Shown piece by piece: positions 33,636 through 42,231 of a DNA stretch of 64,000 nucleotides. Made by a program: the position numbers and the translations under genes. The notes beneath the pieces are model-generated. The model was not told the DNA's origin. It did no database searches and saw only the letters and a program-made list of their open reading frames with translations. Source of the DNA: JBBQNR01 sp963774075. Lineage in GTDB: Bacteria > Actinomycetota > Thermoleophilia > Solirubrobacterales > JBBDJG01. The stretch covers positions 871,667 through 935,666 of the forward strand of contig CAVZDP010000003.1 in assembly GCA_963774075.1 (NCBI GenBank), in the 5' to 3' direction. Numbering within the stretch: position 1 is the stretch's first letter; every line of letters starts with the position of its first letter.

Positions 33636-35084
33636 TTGGCCCAGAGGCACATGGAGCGGCTCAGTCCTGTGGACGTGTCGTTCCTCGATCACGAGAAGAG
33701 CGGCTCCCACATGCACGTCGGGGCGGTGATGATCTTCGAGGGCCCGCCTCCCGCGCACGACGAGTTCCGTGACCACATCGAGTCCCGGCTCCACCTGGTG
33801 CCCCGCTACCGCCAGAAGCTCGCCTACCCGCGGCTCGAGATGGGTCGCCCTATGTGGGTGGACGACCCGAGGTTCAACATCGACTACCACGTGCGCCAGA
33901 CCGCGCTGCCGGACCCGGGCAGCACCGAACAGCTGAAGCTGCTGACCGGGCGCGTCTTCTCGCAGCGGCTCGACCGCTCGAAGCCGCTGTGGGAGCTGTG
34001 GCTCGTGCAGAACCTCGAGGGTGACCGCTTCGCGCTCATCAACAAGACCCACCACGCGCTCGTGGACGGCGTCTCGGGCGTCGACCTCACGACCGTGCTG
34101 TTCGACACCTCCCCCTCGCCGATGCCGGTGCAGGCGGAGAGCTGGACGCCGCGGGTGGAGCCCTCCGACGCGATGCTCGTGGCCGAGGGCGTCAAGGACG
34201 TCGCGATGGCGCCCGGCCGGCTCGTGCGCCGGGCGGTCGACGCCGCCCGCCGGCCGAGCGAGACCGCCGGCGAGCTTCGCGAGGTGGCCGAGGGCCTCGG
34301 GGGGATCGCGTGGAAGCTGATCAACCCCGCCCCGCCCCGCACTCCCCTCAACCAGCCGATCGGGCCGCACCGACGCGTGCTGTGGACGAGCTTTCCGCTC
34401 GCGGACCTGAAGGAGATCAAGAATGTTCTCGGCGGCACCGTGAACGACGTCTTCCTCGCGGTCGTCTCTGGAGCGCTCGGCCGCTGGCTGCGGCGTCGCG
34501 GGGTGCGCACGAAGGGCCTCGAGCTGCGCGGCATCGTGCCGGTCTCGATCCGCTCGGACGACCAGCGGGATGCGCTCGGAAACCGGATCGCCGCGATGCT
34601 CGGTCCGCTGCCGGTGTACGCCGAGGACCCCGTCGAGCGGCTCGGGATCGTCTCGGAGGCGATGAAGGGGCTGAAGGAGTCGAAGCAGGCAGTCGGCGCC
34701 GAGGCACTCACCCGCCTTCAGGGGTTCGCTCCGCCGACGATCCTCGCGCAGGCGTCGCGGCTCAACTTCTCCACCCGCGCCTACAACCTGCTCGTGACCA
34801 ACGTGCCCGGACCCCAATTCCCCCTCTACCTGCTCGGGCGGGAGATGGAGGACCTGGCGCCGGTCCCGTTTCTGGCTCCGGAGAAGGCGCTCGCGGTCGC
34901 GATCATGAGCTACAACGGGAACGCTGTCCTGGGGATGATGGGTGACTACGACGCCCTGTCAGACTTGGAGGAGTTGGGCGGCGACATGGAGGAGTCGGTC
35001 GCCGAGCTCCTCGCGGCGGCGCGAAAGAGCAAGCCGCGCAAGCGCAAGGCGGCCGCCACCGAAGCACAGTCGACCGCCGGCTGA
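33636..35084 (+). CDS. Wax ester synthase / diacylglycerol acyltransferase (WS/DGAT)
   Basis: 482 aa. TTG 33636 is taken as start because AGGAGG lies 6 nt upstream; ATG 33651 would leave that site 21 nt away. RLSPVDVSFLDHEKSGSHMHVG is the family opening and KTHHALVDGVSG carries the catalytic HHxxxDG. NDVFLAVVSGALGRWL and the later TNVPGPQFPLYLLG block complete the WS/DGAT pattern. It joins acyl-CoA to diacylglycerol or fatty alcohol, making storage lipid at the membrane. It is divergent from nrdR and may be in one run with the three small genes downstream. Confidence 0.93.
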   Translation: MAQRHMERLSPVDVSFLDHEKSGSHMHVGAVMIFEGPPPAHDEFRDHIESRLHLVPRYRQKLAYPRLEMGRPMWVDDPRFNIDYHVRQTALPDPGSTEQLKLLTGRVFSQRLDRSKPLWELWLVQNLEGDRFALINKTHHALVDGVSGVDLTTVLFDTSPSPMPVQAESWTPRVEPSDAMLVAEGVKDVAMAPGRLVRRAVDAARRPSETAGELREVAEGLGGIAWKLINPAPPRTPLNQPIGPHRRVLWTSFPLADLKEIKNVLGGTVNDVFLAVVSGALGRWLRRRGVRTKGLELRGIVPVSIRSDDQRDALGNRIAAMLGPLPVYAEDPVERLGIVSEAMKGLKESKQAVGAEALTRLQGFAPPTILAQASRLNFSTRAYNLLVTNVPGPQFPLYLLGREMEDLAPVPFLAPEKALAVAIMSYNGNAVLGMMGDYDALSDLEELGGDMEESVAELLAAARKSKPRKRKAAATEAQSTAG

Positions 35085-35145
35085 GCCCGTCGCCGGGGCG
35101 TACACTGACGGCCCAGGTTTTCCCCCAGTCCCCAAGGAGGTTGAC

Positions 35146-35370
35146 GTGGCCCGTCTCGTACGTCTCGATCAGTCCGGTCACACGCAGCTGGCCCAGTGGA
35201 CGGCCGGCGACCAGGCCGCCTACGACAAGGCGGCAGCGCTCTTCAGGGAGCAGCTCGAGGGCGGCTACATGGGCGTCGCCAAGCTCGCCGACGAGTCCTA
35301 CGAGCAGGTCAAGGCCCTGCCCGTCGACGTCGAGCTCGTGATGCTGCGGCGTCCGATAGCCGGCGGCTAG
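35146..35370 (+). CDS. Small conserved hypothetical protein
   Basis: 74 aa from GTG 35146, fixed by a perfect AAGGAGG six bases upstream. The chain ARLVRLDQSGHTQLAQWTAGD... ends VELVMLRRPIAGG, with alternating hydrophobic strands and one central helix (AYDKAAALFREQLEGG), suggesting a small alpha/beta domain. No Cys, no signal peptide. Function unknown; it is 61 bp after the WS/DGAT stop. Confidence 0.7.
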   Translation: MARLVRLDQSGHTQLAQWTAGDQAAYDKAAALFREQLEGGYMGVAKLADESYEQVKALPVDVELVMLRRPIAGG

Positions 35371-35401
35371 AGAGCTCCACCAGGCACTGGCGGAGAGCAC
35401 C

Positions 35402-36052
35402 GTGGAGCAGCACGCCGGCACGGCGCTGCCAGAGCTCGCGAGCGTGTGGTGGCGGCACCCGGTCGAAGAGTCGAGCCTGCGCAAGCGCGAGTGGCTGTCG
35501 GCCGGCTACACGACCGTCTACTGCATGCCGCTGATCGCCGCGGGGTTGGTCCTGATCGCGCTCGAGCCGCTGCTGGCTCCGGTCGCGCTGATCAGCTGGG
35601 CCCACGCATGGATCATTCCCGAGCTCTTCGCCTATCGGGGCACGCGCGTGGTCTTCCCGGCCGAGCGCCGTGGCGAGGCAGGCCCCGAGCGCGTGGCCCA
35701 GGGCCTGCTGGGCGACCTGCTCGGCCACGGGGAGCGAGACCTGCAGGGGCGCACCGGGCTCGCGCTCGAGCGAGGGCGCCTCGGTACCTGGCTCGTGGGC
35801 GAGAGCGGTGCCCTGCTCGTGCGTCCGGGGGGCCGCCGCGTGCACACCTTCTGCGTTCGCGCGAGCGACCCGGACCTGCCCCCGTCGGATCGCATCGCCC
35901 ACCTGCTGCTCGCGCTGCGCGAGGACGAGATCGGTTTCGCCACCGTCGCCAACCATGCCTTCGCCGGAGCCGCGTGGCGGGTGCGAAGGCGCCTGCGAGA
36001 GCCACAGCGCGAGGCGCTCGAGGCCGCGCGCGCCACAATCGCCCGGCGGTAG
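35402..36052 (+). CDS. Hypothetical membrane-associated protein
   Basis: 216 aa, GTG start. One helical hairpin region near residues 35-75 (TVYCMPLIAAGLVLIALEPLLAPVALI) gives one or two membrane segments. The remainder is a soluble domain with GERDLQGRTGLALERGRLGTWLVGESGALLV and a basic C-terminus (REPQREALEAARATIARR). I recognise no family. It sits 31 bp after the preceding small gene in the same direction. Confidence 0.65.
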   Translation: MEQHAGTALPELASVWWRHPVEESSLRKREWLSAGYTTVYCMPLIAAGLVLIALEPLLAPVALISWAHAWIIPELFAYRGTRVVFPAERRGEAGPERVAQGLLGDLLGHGERDLQGRTGLALERGRLGTWLVGESGALLVRPGGRRVHTFCVRASDPDLPPSDRIAHLLLALREDEIGFATVANHAFAGAAWRVRRRLREPQREALEAARATIARR

Positions 36053-36120
36053 AGCCCCGCCGGCGAAATATTGGACACCTGGCCATAGGAATCGCGCTCG
36101 TTCGGGCCGATCATGTGCGC

Positions 36121-36336
36121 ATGACCAGCGAGAACGGGAGACGGAGCACCATGCGGGCGACCCCTCGCAGGGATCCGCTGCTGAGCGAGGTCAGAGCACT
36201 CCTCGGCCGTGACCGTGAGCTGCCCGAGCGGATGCGGCGCCTCCAGCGGATGGAGAACGCCGCGCAGGTGTGGGTAAACGGCCGCGCCGTCGGCAAGGAG
36301 CCGGCGCACACTCACCTCTACGAGACCTACGACTGA
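36121..36336 (+). CDS. Small hypothetical protein
   Basis: 71 aa from ATG 36121; ATG 36151 (61 aa) is an alternative with a GGAG better placed before it. The core is RDPLLSEVRALLGRDRELPERMRRLQRMENAAQVWVNGRAVG, a predicted helical pair followed by a short beta strand and HTHLYETYD. Basic and soluble; may bind nucleic acid or a partner protein, but this is only a guess. It precedes the NDH-2 gene by 69 bp. Confidence 0.5.
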   Translation: MTSENGRRSTMRATPRRDPLLSEVRALLGRDRELPERMRRLQRMENAAQVWVNGRAVGKEPAHTHLYETYD

Positions 36337-36392
36337 CGCTCGCTGCCGGCCGAAGCACGGGGCGCTGCCCGTGTGGGCTGGGCAGGCGCGGG

Positions 36393-36398
36393 TACGAT
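36393..36398 (+). promoter_or_regulatory. Candidate -10 element (TACGAT) of NDH-2
   Basis: TACGAT lies 7 nt before ATG 36406 and no Shine-Dalgarno site intervenes; leaderless-type start. Confidence 0.4.
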
Positions 36399-36405
36399 CG
36401 CCGCG

Positions 36406-37719
36406 ATGGCATGGAACGTCGTGATAGCCGGAGGCGGCTTCGGTGGCTACTACGCGGCCCGCGGCCTCGAGCGGGCGATGCCGGCCCAGAGCACGCGCAT
36501 CACGCTCGTCAACGACGTCAACTTCCTCCTCTACACGCCGTTCCTGCCGGAGGCCGCGGCCGGCACGTTGGAGCCGCGGCACGTGGTGACCCCGCTTCGC
36601 GACGTGCTGAAGCAGACGCACCTGCGGCTCGGCGTGGTGGTCGGTCGCGACGGCGCTCGCCGCACCGTGACGATGCGCGACGACGTCGGGGCCGAGCACG
36701 AGCTGCCATACGACCACCTGATCGTGTCGCTCGGGTCCGTCTCGAGAGTGCTGCCGATCCCGGGCCTCGACGAGCACGCCGTCGGCTTCAAGACCCTCGC
36801 CGACGCCATCTGGCTGCGCAACCACGTGATCCACTGCCTGGAGTCGGCCGACGCGGCCGAGGATGCATCGCTGCGCGACGAGCTGCTCACCTTCCTGTTC
36901 GTCGGAGGCGGCTACGCCGGCCTCGAGGCGCTCGCGGAGCTCCAGGACTTCGCCGCCGAGGCGATGAAGTTCTATCCCCGCGCGCGCTTGCAAGGGATGC
37001 GCTGGGTCCTGGTCGAGGCGACGCAGCGGGTGCTGCCGGAGATCGACTCCGAGCTCGCCGAGTATGCGCTGCGGGAGCTTCGAAGCCGCGGCATCGACAT
37101 CCGGCTCGGCACGACGCTGGAACAGGTTTCGTCCACCGCCGCACGCATATCGACCGGCGAGTCGATTCCCACTCGCACGGTCGTGTGGACGGCGGGCGTG
37201 GTTGCTCATCCCAGCAGCCGCAACCTCGGCCTGCCGCTGGACGACCGCGGCCGGATCGTCGTCGACGACCATCTGCGGGTGAAGGGGGAGGACGACGTCT
37301 GGGCGCTCGGCGACGCGGCAGCCGTGCCCGACCCCGCCCGCCCCGGCGAGCTCTGCCCACCCACCTCCCAGCACGCGATCCGGCAGGGACGCACGGCCGC
37401 CCGCAACGTCGCGGCCGCGCTCGGGGACGGCTCGCCGCAGCGGTTCAGCTACCGCAGCCGGGGCCAGTTCGTGAACCTCGGCCGCTACAAGGCGGTGGCC
37501 AAGATCAGCCGCTGGACCTTCCGCGGCTTCCCCGCCTGGTGGCTCGCCCGCACGTACCACATGAGCCAGATCCCGGGCACGATGCGCAAGGTGCGCGCCG
37601 TCGCGGACTGGACCGTGGGCCTTCCCTTCGGTCGCGACATCGCGGAGGTCGGCTCGATCGGGCACCCGCGGCCGCTGCGCGCCGACGAGTACGAGCGCTC
37701 GGGCACGCACCGCAGCTAG
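36406..37719 (+). CDS. Type II NADH:quinone oxidoreductase (NDH-2-like)
   Basis: 437 aa. Single-subunit FAD dehydrogenase that passes electrons from NADH to the quinone pool without pumping protons. The first dinucleotide fold (FAD) is NVVIAGGGFGGYYAARGLE; the second (NADH) is LLTFLFVGGGYAGLEALAEL; VWALGDAAAVPDP is the late FAD-binding motif. TVVWTAGVVAHP is a pyridine-nucleotide-disulphide-family block. The amphipathic C-terminal region (TFRGFPAWWLARTYHM) should bind the membrane surface. ATG 36406 is chosen over 36373 because a -10-like hexamer lies between. It is convergent with lon. Confidence 0.92.
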   Translation: MAWNVVIAGGGFGGYYAARGLERAMPAQSTRITLVNDVNFLLYTPFLPEAAAGTLEPRHVVTPLRDVLKQTHLRLGVVVGRDGARRTVTMRDDVGAEHELPYDHLIVSLGSVSRVLPIPGLDEHAVGFKTLADAIWLRNHVIHCLESADAAEDASLRDELLTFLFVGGGYAGLEALAELQDFAAEAMKFYPRARLQGMRWVLVEATQRVLPEIDSELAEYALRELRSRGIDIRLGTTLEQVSSTAARISTGESIPTRTVVWTAGVVAHPSSRNLGLPLDDRGRIVVDDHLRVKGEDDVWALGDAAAVPDPARPGELCPPTSQHAIRQGRTAARNVAAALGDGSPQRFSYRSRGQFVNLGRYKAVAKISRWTFRGFPAWWLARTYHMSQIPGTMRKVRAVADWTVGLPFGRDIAEVGSIGHPRPLRADEYERSGTHRS

Positions 37720-37736
37720 CCACTAGTCGCGAACGC

Positions 37737-37749
37737 CCGCCTACGGCGG
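37737..37749. repeat. Dispersed repeat, hairpin fragment
   Basis: CCGCC-TAC-GGCGG, identical to the second hairpin of the copy at 7803-7815. It lies between the stops of NDH-2 and lon, each stop within a GCTAGC. Here it is only the hairpin part, without GAATATC or CACCTAAAGT; probably a bidirectional terminator. Confidence 0.6.
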
Positions 37750-37756
37750 TCCGCGG

Positions 37757-40300
37757 CTAGCGCGATCCGCGCCTGGCGGCCTTCGACCTGCGGGCGCTGC
37801 CGCCGCCCGACCCGGTCGCGGCCGGGGTGCGACTGCGCCCGCCTGAGCCGCGTCCGGCGCCGTTGCGGCTCGCGGTGGCGCGACGGCGACCGCCGTTGGG
37901 GCGCGCCCCGTCCGAACCGCCGATCTGCACCAGCGCCTCTCGGAGCACCTGCTCGATCCGCTGCACGAAGATGAAATCGATGTCCTTGCGCAGGTGCGCC
38001 GGGATGTCCTCGATGTCGGCCTCGTTCAGGCGTGGCGCGATCACGCGCTTGAGGCCGGCGTCCTGAGCCGCCAGCGCCTTCTCCTTCAAGCCGCCGATCG
38101 GCAGCACCTGACCGGTGAGCGTCAGCTCGCCGGTCATGGCCGTGTCGTGGCGGACCGCGCGCCTGGAGATGAGAGAGGCGAGCGCGGTGGCCATGGTCAC
38201 GCCGGCCGAGGGCCCGTCCTTCGGGATCGCGCCCGCGGGCACGTGGATGTGCAGGTCGTGCGTCTGGAAGTAGTCGTCGGGCAGGTCGGGATTGAGCTCT
38301 TTCGAGTGTGCCCGCACGAAGGAGAGCGCCGCCTGCGCCGACTCCTTCATCACGTCGCCGAGCTGCCCGGTGATGTTGAGCTTTCCGGTGCCCGGGTAGT
38401 CGGTCGCCTCCACGAACAGCACGTCTCCGCCGACCGGCGTCCACGCGAGCCCGGTCGCCACGCCCGGCTCGCTCGTGCGACGCTTGGTCTCGGCGAAGTA
38501 GCGGCGCTTGCCGAGCATCCGGCGCGCCTTCGTCGCAGTCACCGTCACCTTGCGCTTCGCCTTGCCCTCGGCGAACTCACGCGCGACCTTGCGGCATATC
38601 GAACCGATCTCTCGCTCGAGGTTGCGCACCCCCGCCTCGCGGGTGTAGTCCTCGATCACGACGTCGATCACCTCGTCCTTGATCTCGATCTTTCTGGGCG
38701 TGAGGCCGTTGCGCTCGATCTGGCGCGGTATCAGGTAACGCCGCGCGATCTCCTTCTTCTCCTCGCGGGTGTAGCCGGCCAGCTGGATCACCTCCATGCG
38801 GTCTCGCAGCGGCCCGGGGATCGCCTCCAGCACGTTCGCAGTCGTGATGAACATCACGTGGGAGAGGTCGAACGGCAGGTCGAGGTAGTGGTCGCGGAAG
38901 GACTCGTTCTGCTCGGGATCGAGCACCTCGAGCATCGCGCTCGAGGGGTCACCGCGGAAGTCGGTGCCCATCTTGTCGATCTCGTCGATCATGAACACGG
39001 GGTTGTGCGACTCCGCGTCCCTGAGGGCGCGGATGATCGTGCCCGGCAGCGCGCCGATGTAGGTGCGCCGGTGCCCACGTATCTCCGCCTCGTCGCGCAC
39101 GCCGCCAACGGAGATGCGCTCGAACTTCCGCCCGAGCGCCCTGGCGATCGACTTGCCGAGAGAGGTCTTCCCGACTCCCGGCGGGCCCACGAAGGAGAGG
39201 ATCGAGCCGCGGCTGTCGGGCTTCAGCTTGCGCACCGCGAGGTGCTCCAGGATCCGCTCCTTCACCTTGTCGATGTCGTAGTGGTCCTCATCGAGGACCT
39301 TGCGGGCATGTCGGAGATCGAGGTTGTCGTCGGTCGACTTCGACCACGGCAGCGAGATGATCCACTCGAGGTAGGTCCGGATCACGCCGTGCTCGGCCGC
39401 TATGGGCGGGAGCTTCTCCAGCCTCGCCAGCTCGCGCTCGGCCTGCTCCCTCGCATGCTCGGGCAGCCCGGCCTCTTCCATCTGCTGGCGCAGCTCCGCG
39501 ATCTCCGCCTGCGTCTCGTCGACCTCGCCGAGCTCCTCCTGGATCGCCTTGAGCTGCTGGCGCAGGAAGTACTCCCGCTGGGTCTTGTCCATCTCCGACT
39601 GGACCTGGGACTGGATCTTGGACCCGAGCTCCATCACCTCGAGCTCGCGCGCGAGGATCTCGGACAGGCGCCGGAGCCGCGTGGTGACGTCCATTTCCTC
39701 GAGCAGCGCCTGCTTTTCCTCGGTCTTGATGCGCAGCGTGCCGGCGACCATGTGAGCGAGCGTCGCCGGGTCGTCCATGTTGGCGATCGCGATCTGCAGC
39801 TCCTCCGGCAGGTACGGGACGCTCTCGATGATGCTCGAGAAGGTGTTCTGGACGTGGCGGGTGAGCGCCTCGAGCTCCGGTCCGGGCTCGACGGTGTCCG
39901 GCTCCTCGTGGATGCGGGCCACCAGGTAGGGGTCGGCCTGCACGAAGTCGTCGATGCGGACGCGCTCACCGCCGTTGACGAGGATCCGCAACGTGCCGTC
40001 GGGCATCTTCAGCATTCGCGCGACCACGCCTACGACGCCGACGCGGTAGACGTCCTCGGGGCCCGGCAGCTCGATATCCGGGTCCCTGCTCGCCACCATC
40101 ACCAGCATCCGGTCCTTGGTGAGGACATCGTTCACGAGCCGCACCGAGCGCTCCTGGCCGACGGCCAGCGGAGTCATCGTGTTCGGGAAGGCGACGGTCT
40201 CCTTCAGGGGCAGCACCGGCAGGGCGGCCGGCAGCTCGGACGAGCCTTCCAGCTGTACTGCCTGTATCTCGTCCGGTGCGTCGTAGGCGATCTCGATCAA
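37757..40300 (-). CDS. lon: ATP-dependent protease Lon
   Basis: 847 aa from TTG 40300, which has GAGGG 7 nt upstream and lies 10 nt after the hsp20 stop; the longer frame upstream overlaps hsp20 antisense to nothing and is not Lon-like. N-terminal substrate domain (LPVLPLKETVAFPNTMTPLAVG), AAA+ domain with Walker A GPPGVGKTSLG and Walker B VFMIDEIDKMG, then the Ser-Lys protease: nucleophile in IPKDGPSAGVTMATAL and Lys in GGLKEKALAA. Degrades damaged and regulatory proteins in the cytosol. The last ~55 residues are an Arg/Gly/Ser-rich basic tail not usual in Lon. Confidence 0.96.
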   Translation of the reverse strand: MIEIAYDAPDEIQAVQLEGSSELPAALPVLPLKETVAFPNTMTPLAVGQERSVRLVNDVLTKDRMLVMVASRDPDIELPGPEDVYRVGVVGVVARMLKMPDGTLRILVNGGERVRIDDFVQADPYLVARIHEEPDTVEPGPELEALTRHVQNTFSSIIESVPYLPEELQIAIANMDDPATLAHMVAGTLRIKTEEKQALLEEMDVTTRLRRLSEILARELEVMELGSKIQSQVQSEMDKTQREYFLRQQLKAIQEELGEVDETQAEIAELRQQMEEAGLPEHAREQAERELARLEKLPPIAAEHGVIRTYLEWIISLPWSKSTDDNLDLRHARKVLDEDHYDIDKVKERILEHLAVRKLKPDSRGSILSFVGPPGVGKTSLGKSIARALGRKFERISVGGVRDEAEIRGHRRTYIGALPGTIIRALRDAESHNPVFMIDEIDKMGTDFRGDPSSAMLEVLDPEQNESFRDHYLDLPFDLSHVMFITTANVLEAIPGPLRDRMEVIQLAGYTREEKKEIARRYLIPRQIERNGLTPRKIEIKDEVIDVVIEDYTREAGVRNLEREIGSICRKVAREFAEGKAKRKVTVTATKARRMLGKRRYFAETKRRTSEPGVATGLAWTPVGGDVLFVEATDYPGTGKLNITGQLGDVMKESAQAALSFVRAHSKELNPDLPDDYFQTHDLHIHVPAGAIPKDGPSAGVTMATALASLISRRAVRHDTAMTGELTLTGQVLPIGGLKEKALAAQDAGLKRVIAPRLNEADIEDIPAHLRKDIDFIFVQRIEQVLREALVQIGGSDGARPNGGRRRATASRNGAGRGSGGRSRTPAATGSGGGSARRSKAARRGSR

Positions 40301-40310
40301 GGTTGCGCCC

Positions 40311-40766
40311 TCATTCCACGTCCCCTCTCCGCCGGCCCGAGATCGGCACGTTGCGCTCTCCCTTGTCGACGAGCGGCAGCTCGACTCGCAGCATTCCGTC
40401 CTCGTAGGTGGCCCGAGCCTGCTCGGCTTCGACGTCGGCGCTGAGCGGGATCTCGCGCACGAAAGGACCGTGCTCGATCTCAACCTGCTGATAGACGCGA
40501 CCCTCGGCGTCGCGCATCGGGCGCTGTCCGGCGAGGATCAGCGTGCGCCCGCGAACCTCCAGCTGAAGGCTCTCCATCGGCACGTCCGGCAGCTCGGCGA
40601 TCACGACCGCCTGCGGGGGCCGGTTGCAGTAGTAGACGTCGATCCGCGGCCGGAAGCCGACCCGCCGGTGGGGGAAGCCGGCACGCGCCCAGACGTCGTC
40701 GAACAGATCGTCGATCTCCCGGCGCATGCGCTCGAGGTGAGAGAACTTGTCCCGCCCGCCGGACAT
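40311..40766 (-). CDS. Hsp20 / alpha-crystallin small heat-shock protein
   Basis: 151 aa. The alpha-crystallin domain runs from about residue 40: RIDVYYCNRPPQAVVIAELPDVPMESLQLEVRG, then FVREIPLSADVEAEQARATYEDGMLRVELP, the signature strand before the family's usual C-terminal P-I-S type motif (here VPISG). It holds unfolded proteins for refolding or degradation. Start overlaps the stop of the CBS gene (TGATG) and lon follows 10 nt after its stop, so the three form one operon linking holdase and protease. Confidence 0.93.
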   Translation of the reverse strand: MSGGRDKFSHLERMRREIDDLFDDVWARAGFPHRRVGFRPRIDVYYCNRPPQAVVIAELPDVPMESLQLEVRGRTLILAGQRPMRDAEGRVYQQVEIEHGPFVREIPLSADVEAEQARATYEDGMLRVELPLVDKGERNVPISGRRRGDVE

Positions 40767-41251
40767 CAGCCGGGCTGCCCAGCCTGCTCCGGGGACAGTC
40801 TTGCCGCCCCTTCGATGATCGCGCGGCCGATGTCCGAGCGGCGGATCAGCCCTACGGGCTTGCCGCCCTCAACGATCGGGATCGCGCCTTGGCGGCGGTG
40901 CAGGAAGAGCTCGCAGGCGTGCAGGACGCTGAAGTCGGGCGGCAGGGAGGCGTATTCGTGTCGCATGAAGGCGTCGATCGGCTTGTCCATGACCTTCCGC
41001 GCCTCCTCGGCGATGTCCTCGAAGTCGCGGGCGACGAAGGCCGTGTCGCGCAGCTCCCGCAGGTAGGGGGGCGATAGCGCCTGGATCAGCTCCTTCTCTC
41101 CGAAGAGCCCGACCATCGCCTCCGCCGAGTCCACCACCGGCAGGTCGGTCAGCTGCTCGACGGAGAGCCGCCGGGAGGCCTCACGGATCGAGTCCTCTCT
41201 GTGGAGAGGCTTGACGCCCGTTCGGATGTAGCGGCGGATGTAGTCGTACAC
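40766..41251 (-). CDS. Two-CBS-domain protein, first gene of the hsp20-lon operon
   Basis: 161 aa, GTG start. Two CBS motifs form a Bateman module: residues ~1-60 (VKPLHREDSIREASRRLSVEQLTDLPVVDSAEAMVGLF) and ~95-150 (AFMRHEYASLPPDFSVLHACELFLHRRQGAIPIVEGGKPVGLI). Such modules bind adenine nucleotides and could report energy state to the heat-shock operon. Coupled (TGATG) to hsp20. A -10-like TAACCT lies 8 nt before the GTG and overlaps one arm of an inverted repeat, so expression may be operator-controlled and leaderless. Confidence 0.9.
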   Translation of the reverse strand: MYDYIRRYIRTGVKPLHREDSIREASRRLSVEQLTDLPVVDSAEAMVGLFGEKELIQALSPPYLRELRDTAFVARDFEDIAEEARKVMDKPIDAFMRHEYASLPPDFSVLHACELFLHRRQGAIPIVEGGKPVGLIRRSDIGRAIIEGAARLSPEQAGQPG

Positions 41252-41256
41252 GAGCG

Positions 41257-41305
41257 CCTAGGTTAGAACAGCGGGGACGCCGCCTGACGGCGGGCTGAAC
41301 CTAGG
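41257..41305. promoter_or_regulatory. Nested inverted repeat at the CBS-hsp20-lon promoter
   Basis: Outer arms CCTAGGTT (41257-41264) and AACCTAGG (41298-41305) enclose an inner hairpin CCGCC-TGAC-GGCGG (41280-41293). Read on the minus strand, one outer arm overlaps the -10 (TAACCT) of the operon and the other contains the TAG stop of the upstream MBL gene. It could be an operator, a terminator of the MBL gene, or both. It is unlike HAIR (HspR) or CIRCE. Confidence 0.5.
41260..41265 (-). promoter_or_regulatory. Candidate -10 element (TAACCT) of CBS-hsp20-lon
   Basis: On the minus strand TAACCT is 8 nt before the GTG at 41251. It is inside the outer arm of the inverted repeat. Confidence 0.4.
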
Positions 41306-42095
41306 CTACGTAGACGTCGCCTTCGCAGGCCACGTCGACGGGCCCGTCGAAGACGCCCCGGGCGCACTTCCGAACCCAGAGCTCGTCCAGCTCGTCGGAG
41401 ACGTGGGTCAGCAGAACGCGCTTGACGCCGGCACGCTTGGCGTGCTCGGCCGCCTCCTGTGGGGTCAGGTGCCCGCGCACGCCGGTGCGCTCCGGCCGCG
41501 GCAGCGTCGCCTCGACGATCAGGAGGTCCGTGCCCTTGGCGAACTCCACGAGCTTCTCGTTCGGCGAGCAGTCGGCGCCGTATGTGATGCGACCGCCGCC
41601 GTTCGTGGAGGCGATCTCGACCGCGAAGGTCTCTGTGTAGTGAGGCACGTCCTGGAAGCGGAAGCGCATCGAACCGAGTTCGAGGACGCTGCTGGGTTCG
41701 AACTCCTCGAGGTCGAAGGCGTGCTCGACCAGATCCTCGTTGCCCCACGCGCTCACGATCTGGCGGAAGAGCTGGGTCGCGCCGCGAGGCGCGTAGAGCT
41801 TCGGACGCGCGGGCTTGTCGGTGCCGGGCCAGCGATCGACCGGAGTCGGCTGCTGGCGTGGCGCGTAGGTGAGCGCGTACGCGAACGGAATGAGGTCGAG
41901 GAAGTGGTCGGCGTGCAGATGCGAAATGACGACCGCGTCCACGGACGTGTAGTCGCAGTAGACGCGCAGCTTCGAGAACACGCCGTTGCCGCAGTCGAGC
42001 AGCACTTTCGTGCCGTCCTCCTCGATCAGGTAGCCGCTGCAGGCGCCATCGGCGTCCTGCCAGGACGGCGACTTGCCGAGGACCGTGAGCCTCAT
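41301..42095 (-). CDS. Metallo-beta-lactamase-fold hydrolase (RNase Z-like)
   Basis: 264 aa from ATG 42095, where the family N-terminus begins (MRLTVLGKSPSWQDADGACSGYLIE). VVISHLHADHFLDLIP is the HxHxDH zinc motif; further ligands are in FQDVPHYTETF, YGADCSPNEKL and LLTHVSD. The arrangement resembles RNase Z / phosphodiesterase-type MBL proteins (tRNA 3'-end processing or cyclic nucleotide hydrolysis) rather than lactamases. A 6-bp hairpin (42107-42124) lies just upstream of the start. The RNA substrate is inference. Confidence 0.85.
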   Translation of the reverse strand: MRLTVLGKSPSWQDADGACSGYLIEEDGTKVLLDCGNGVFSKLRVYCDYTSVDAVVISHLHADHFLDLIPFAYALTYAPRQQPTPVDRWPGTDKPARPKLYAPRGATQLFRQIVSAWGNEDLVEHAFDLEEFEPSSVLELGSMRFRFQDVPHYTETFAVEIASTNGGGRITYGADCSPNEKLVEFAKGTDLLIVEATLPRPERTGVRGHLTPQEAAEHAKRAGVKRVLLTHVSDELDELWVRKCARGVFDGPVDVACEGDVYVA

Positions 42096-42231
42096 CTTTA
42101 TGTCATGCGGCGTGGAAGCGCCGCACTCTCTCCGCCCATCAAGTGAATTCTGACACTTAATCGGGAGCGGGGTGCGGATATCTGTGCGATTGATCACAGA
42201 GCAAGGCCGCTGTCAGCCAGGCCCGGAGCAC

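Noticed and set aside
37994..40444. 816-residue open frame on the plus strand
   Set aside because: Antisense to lon and lacking any recognisable domain.
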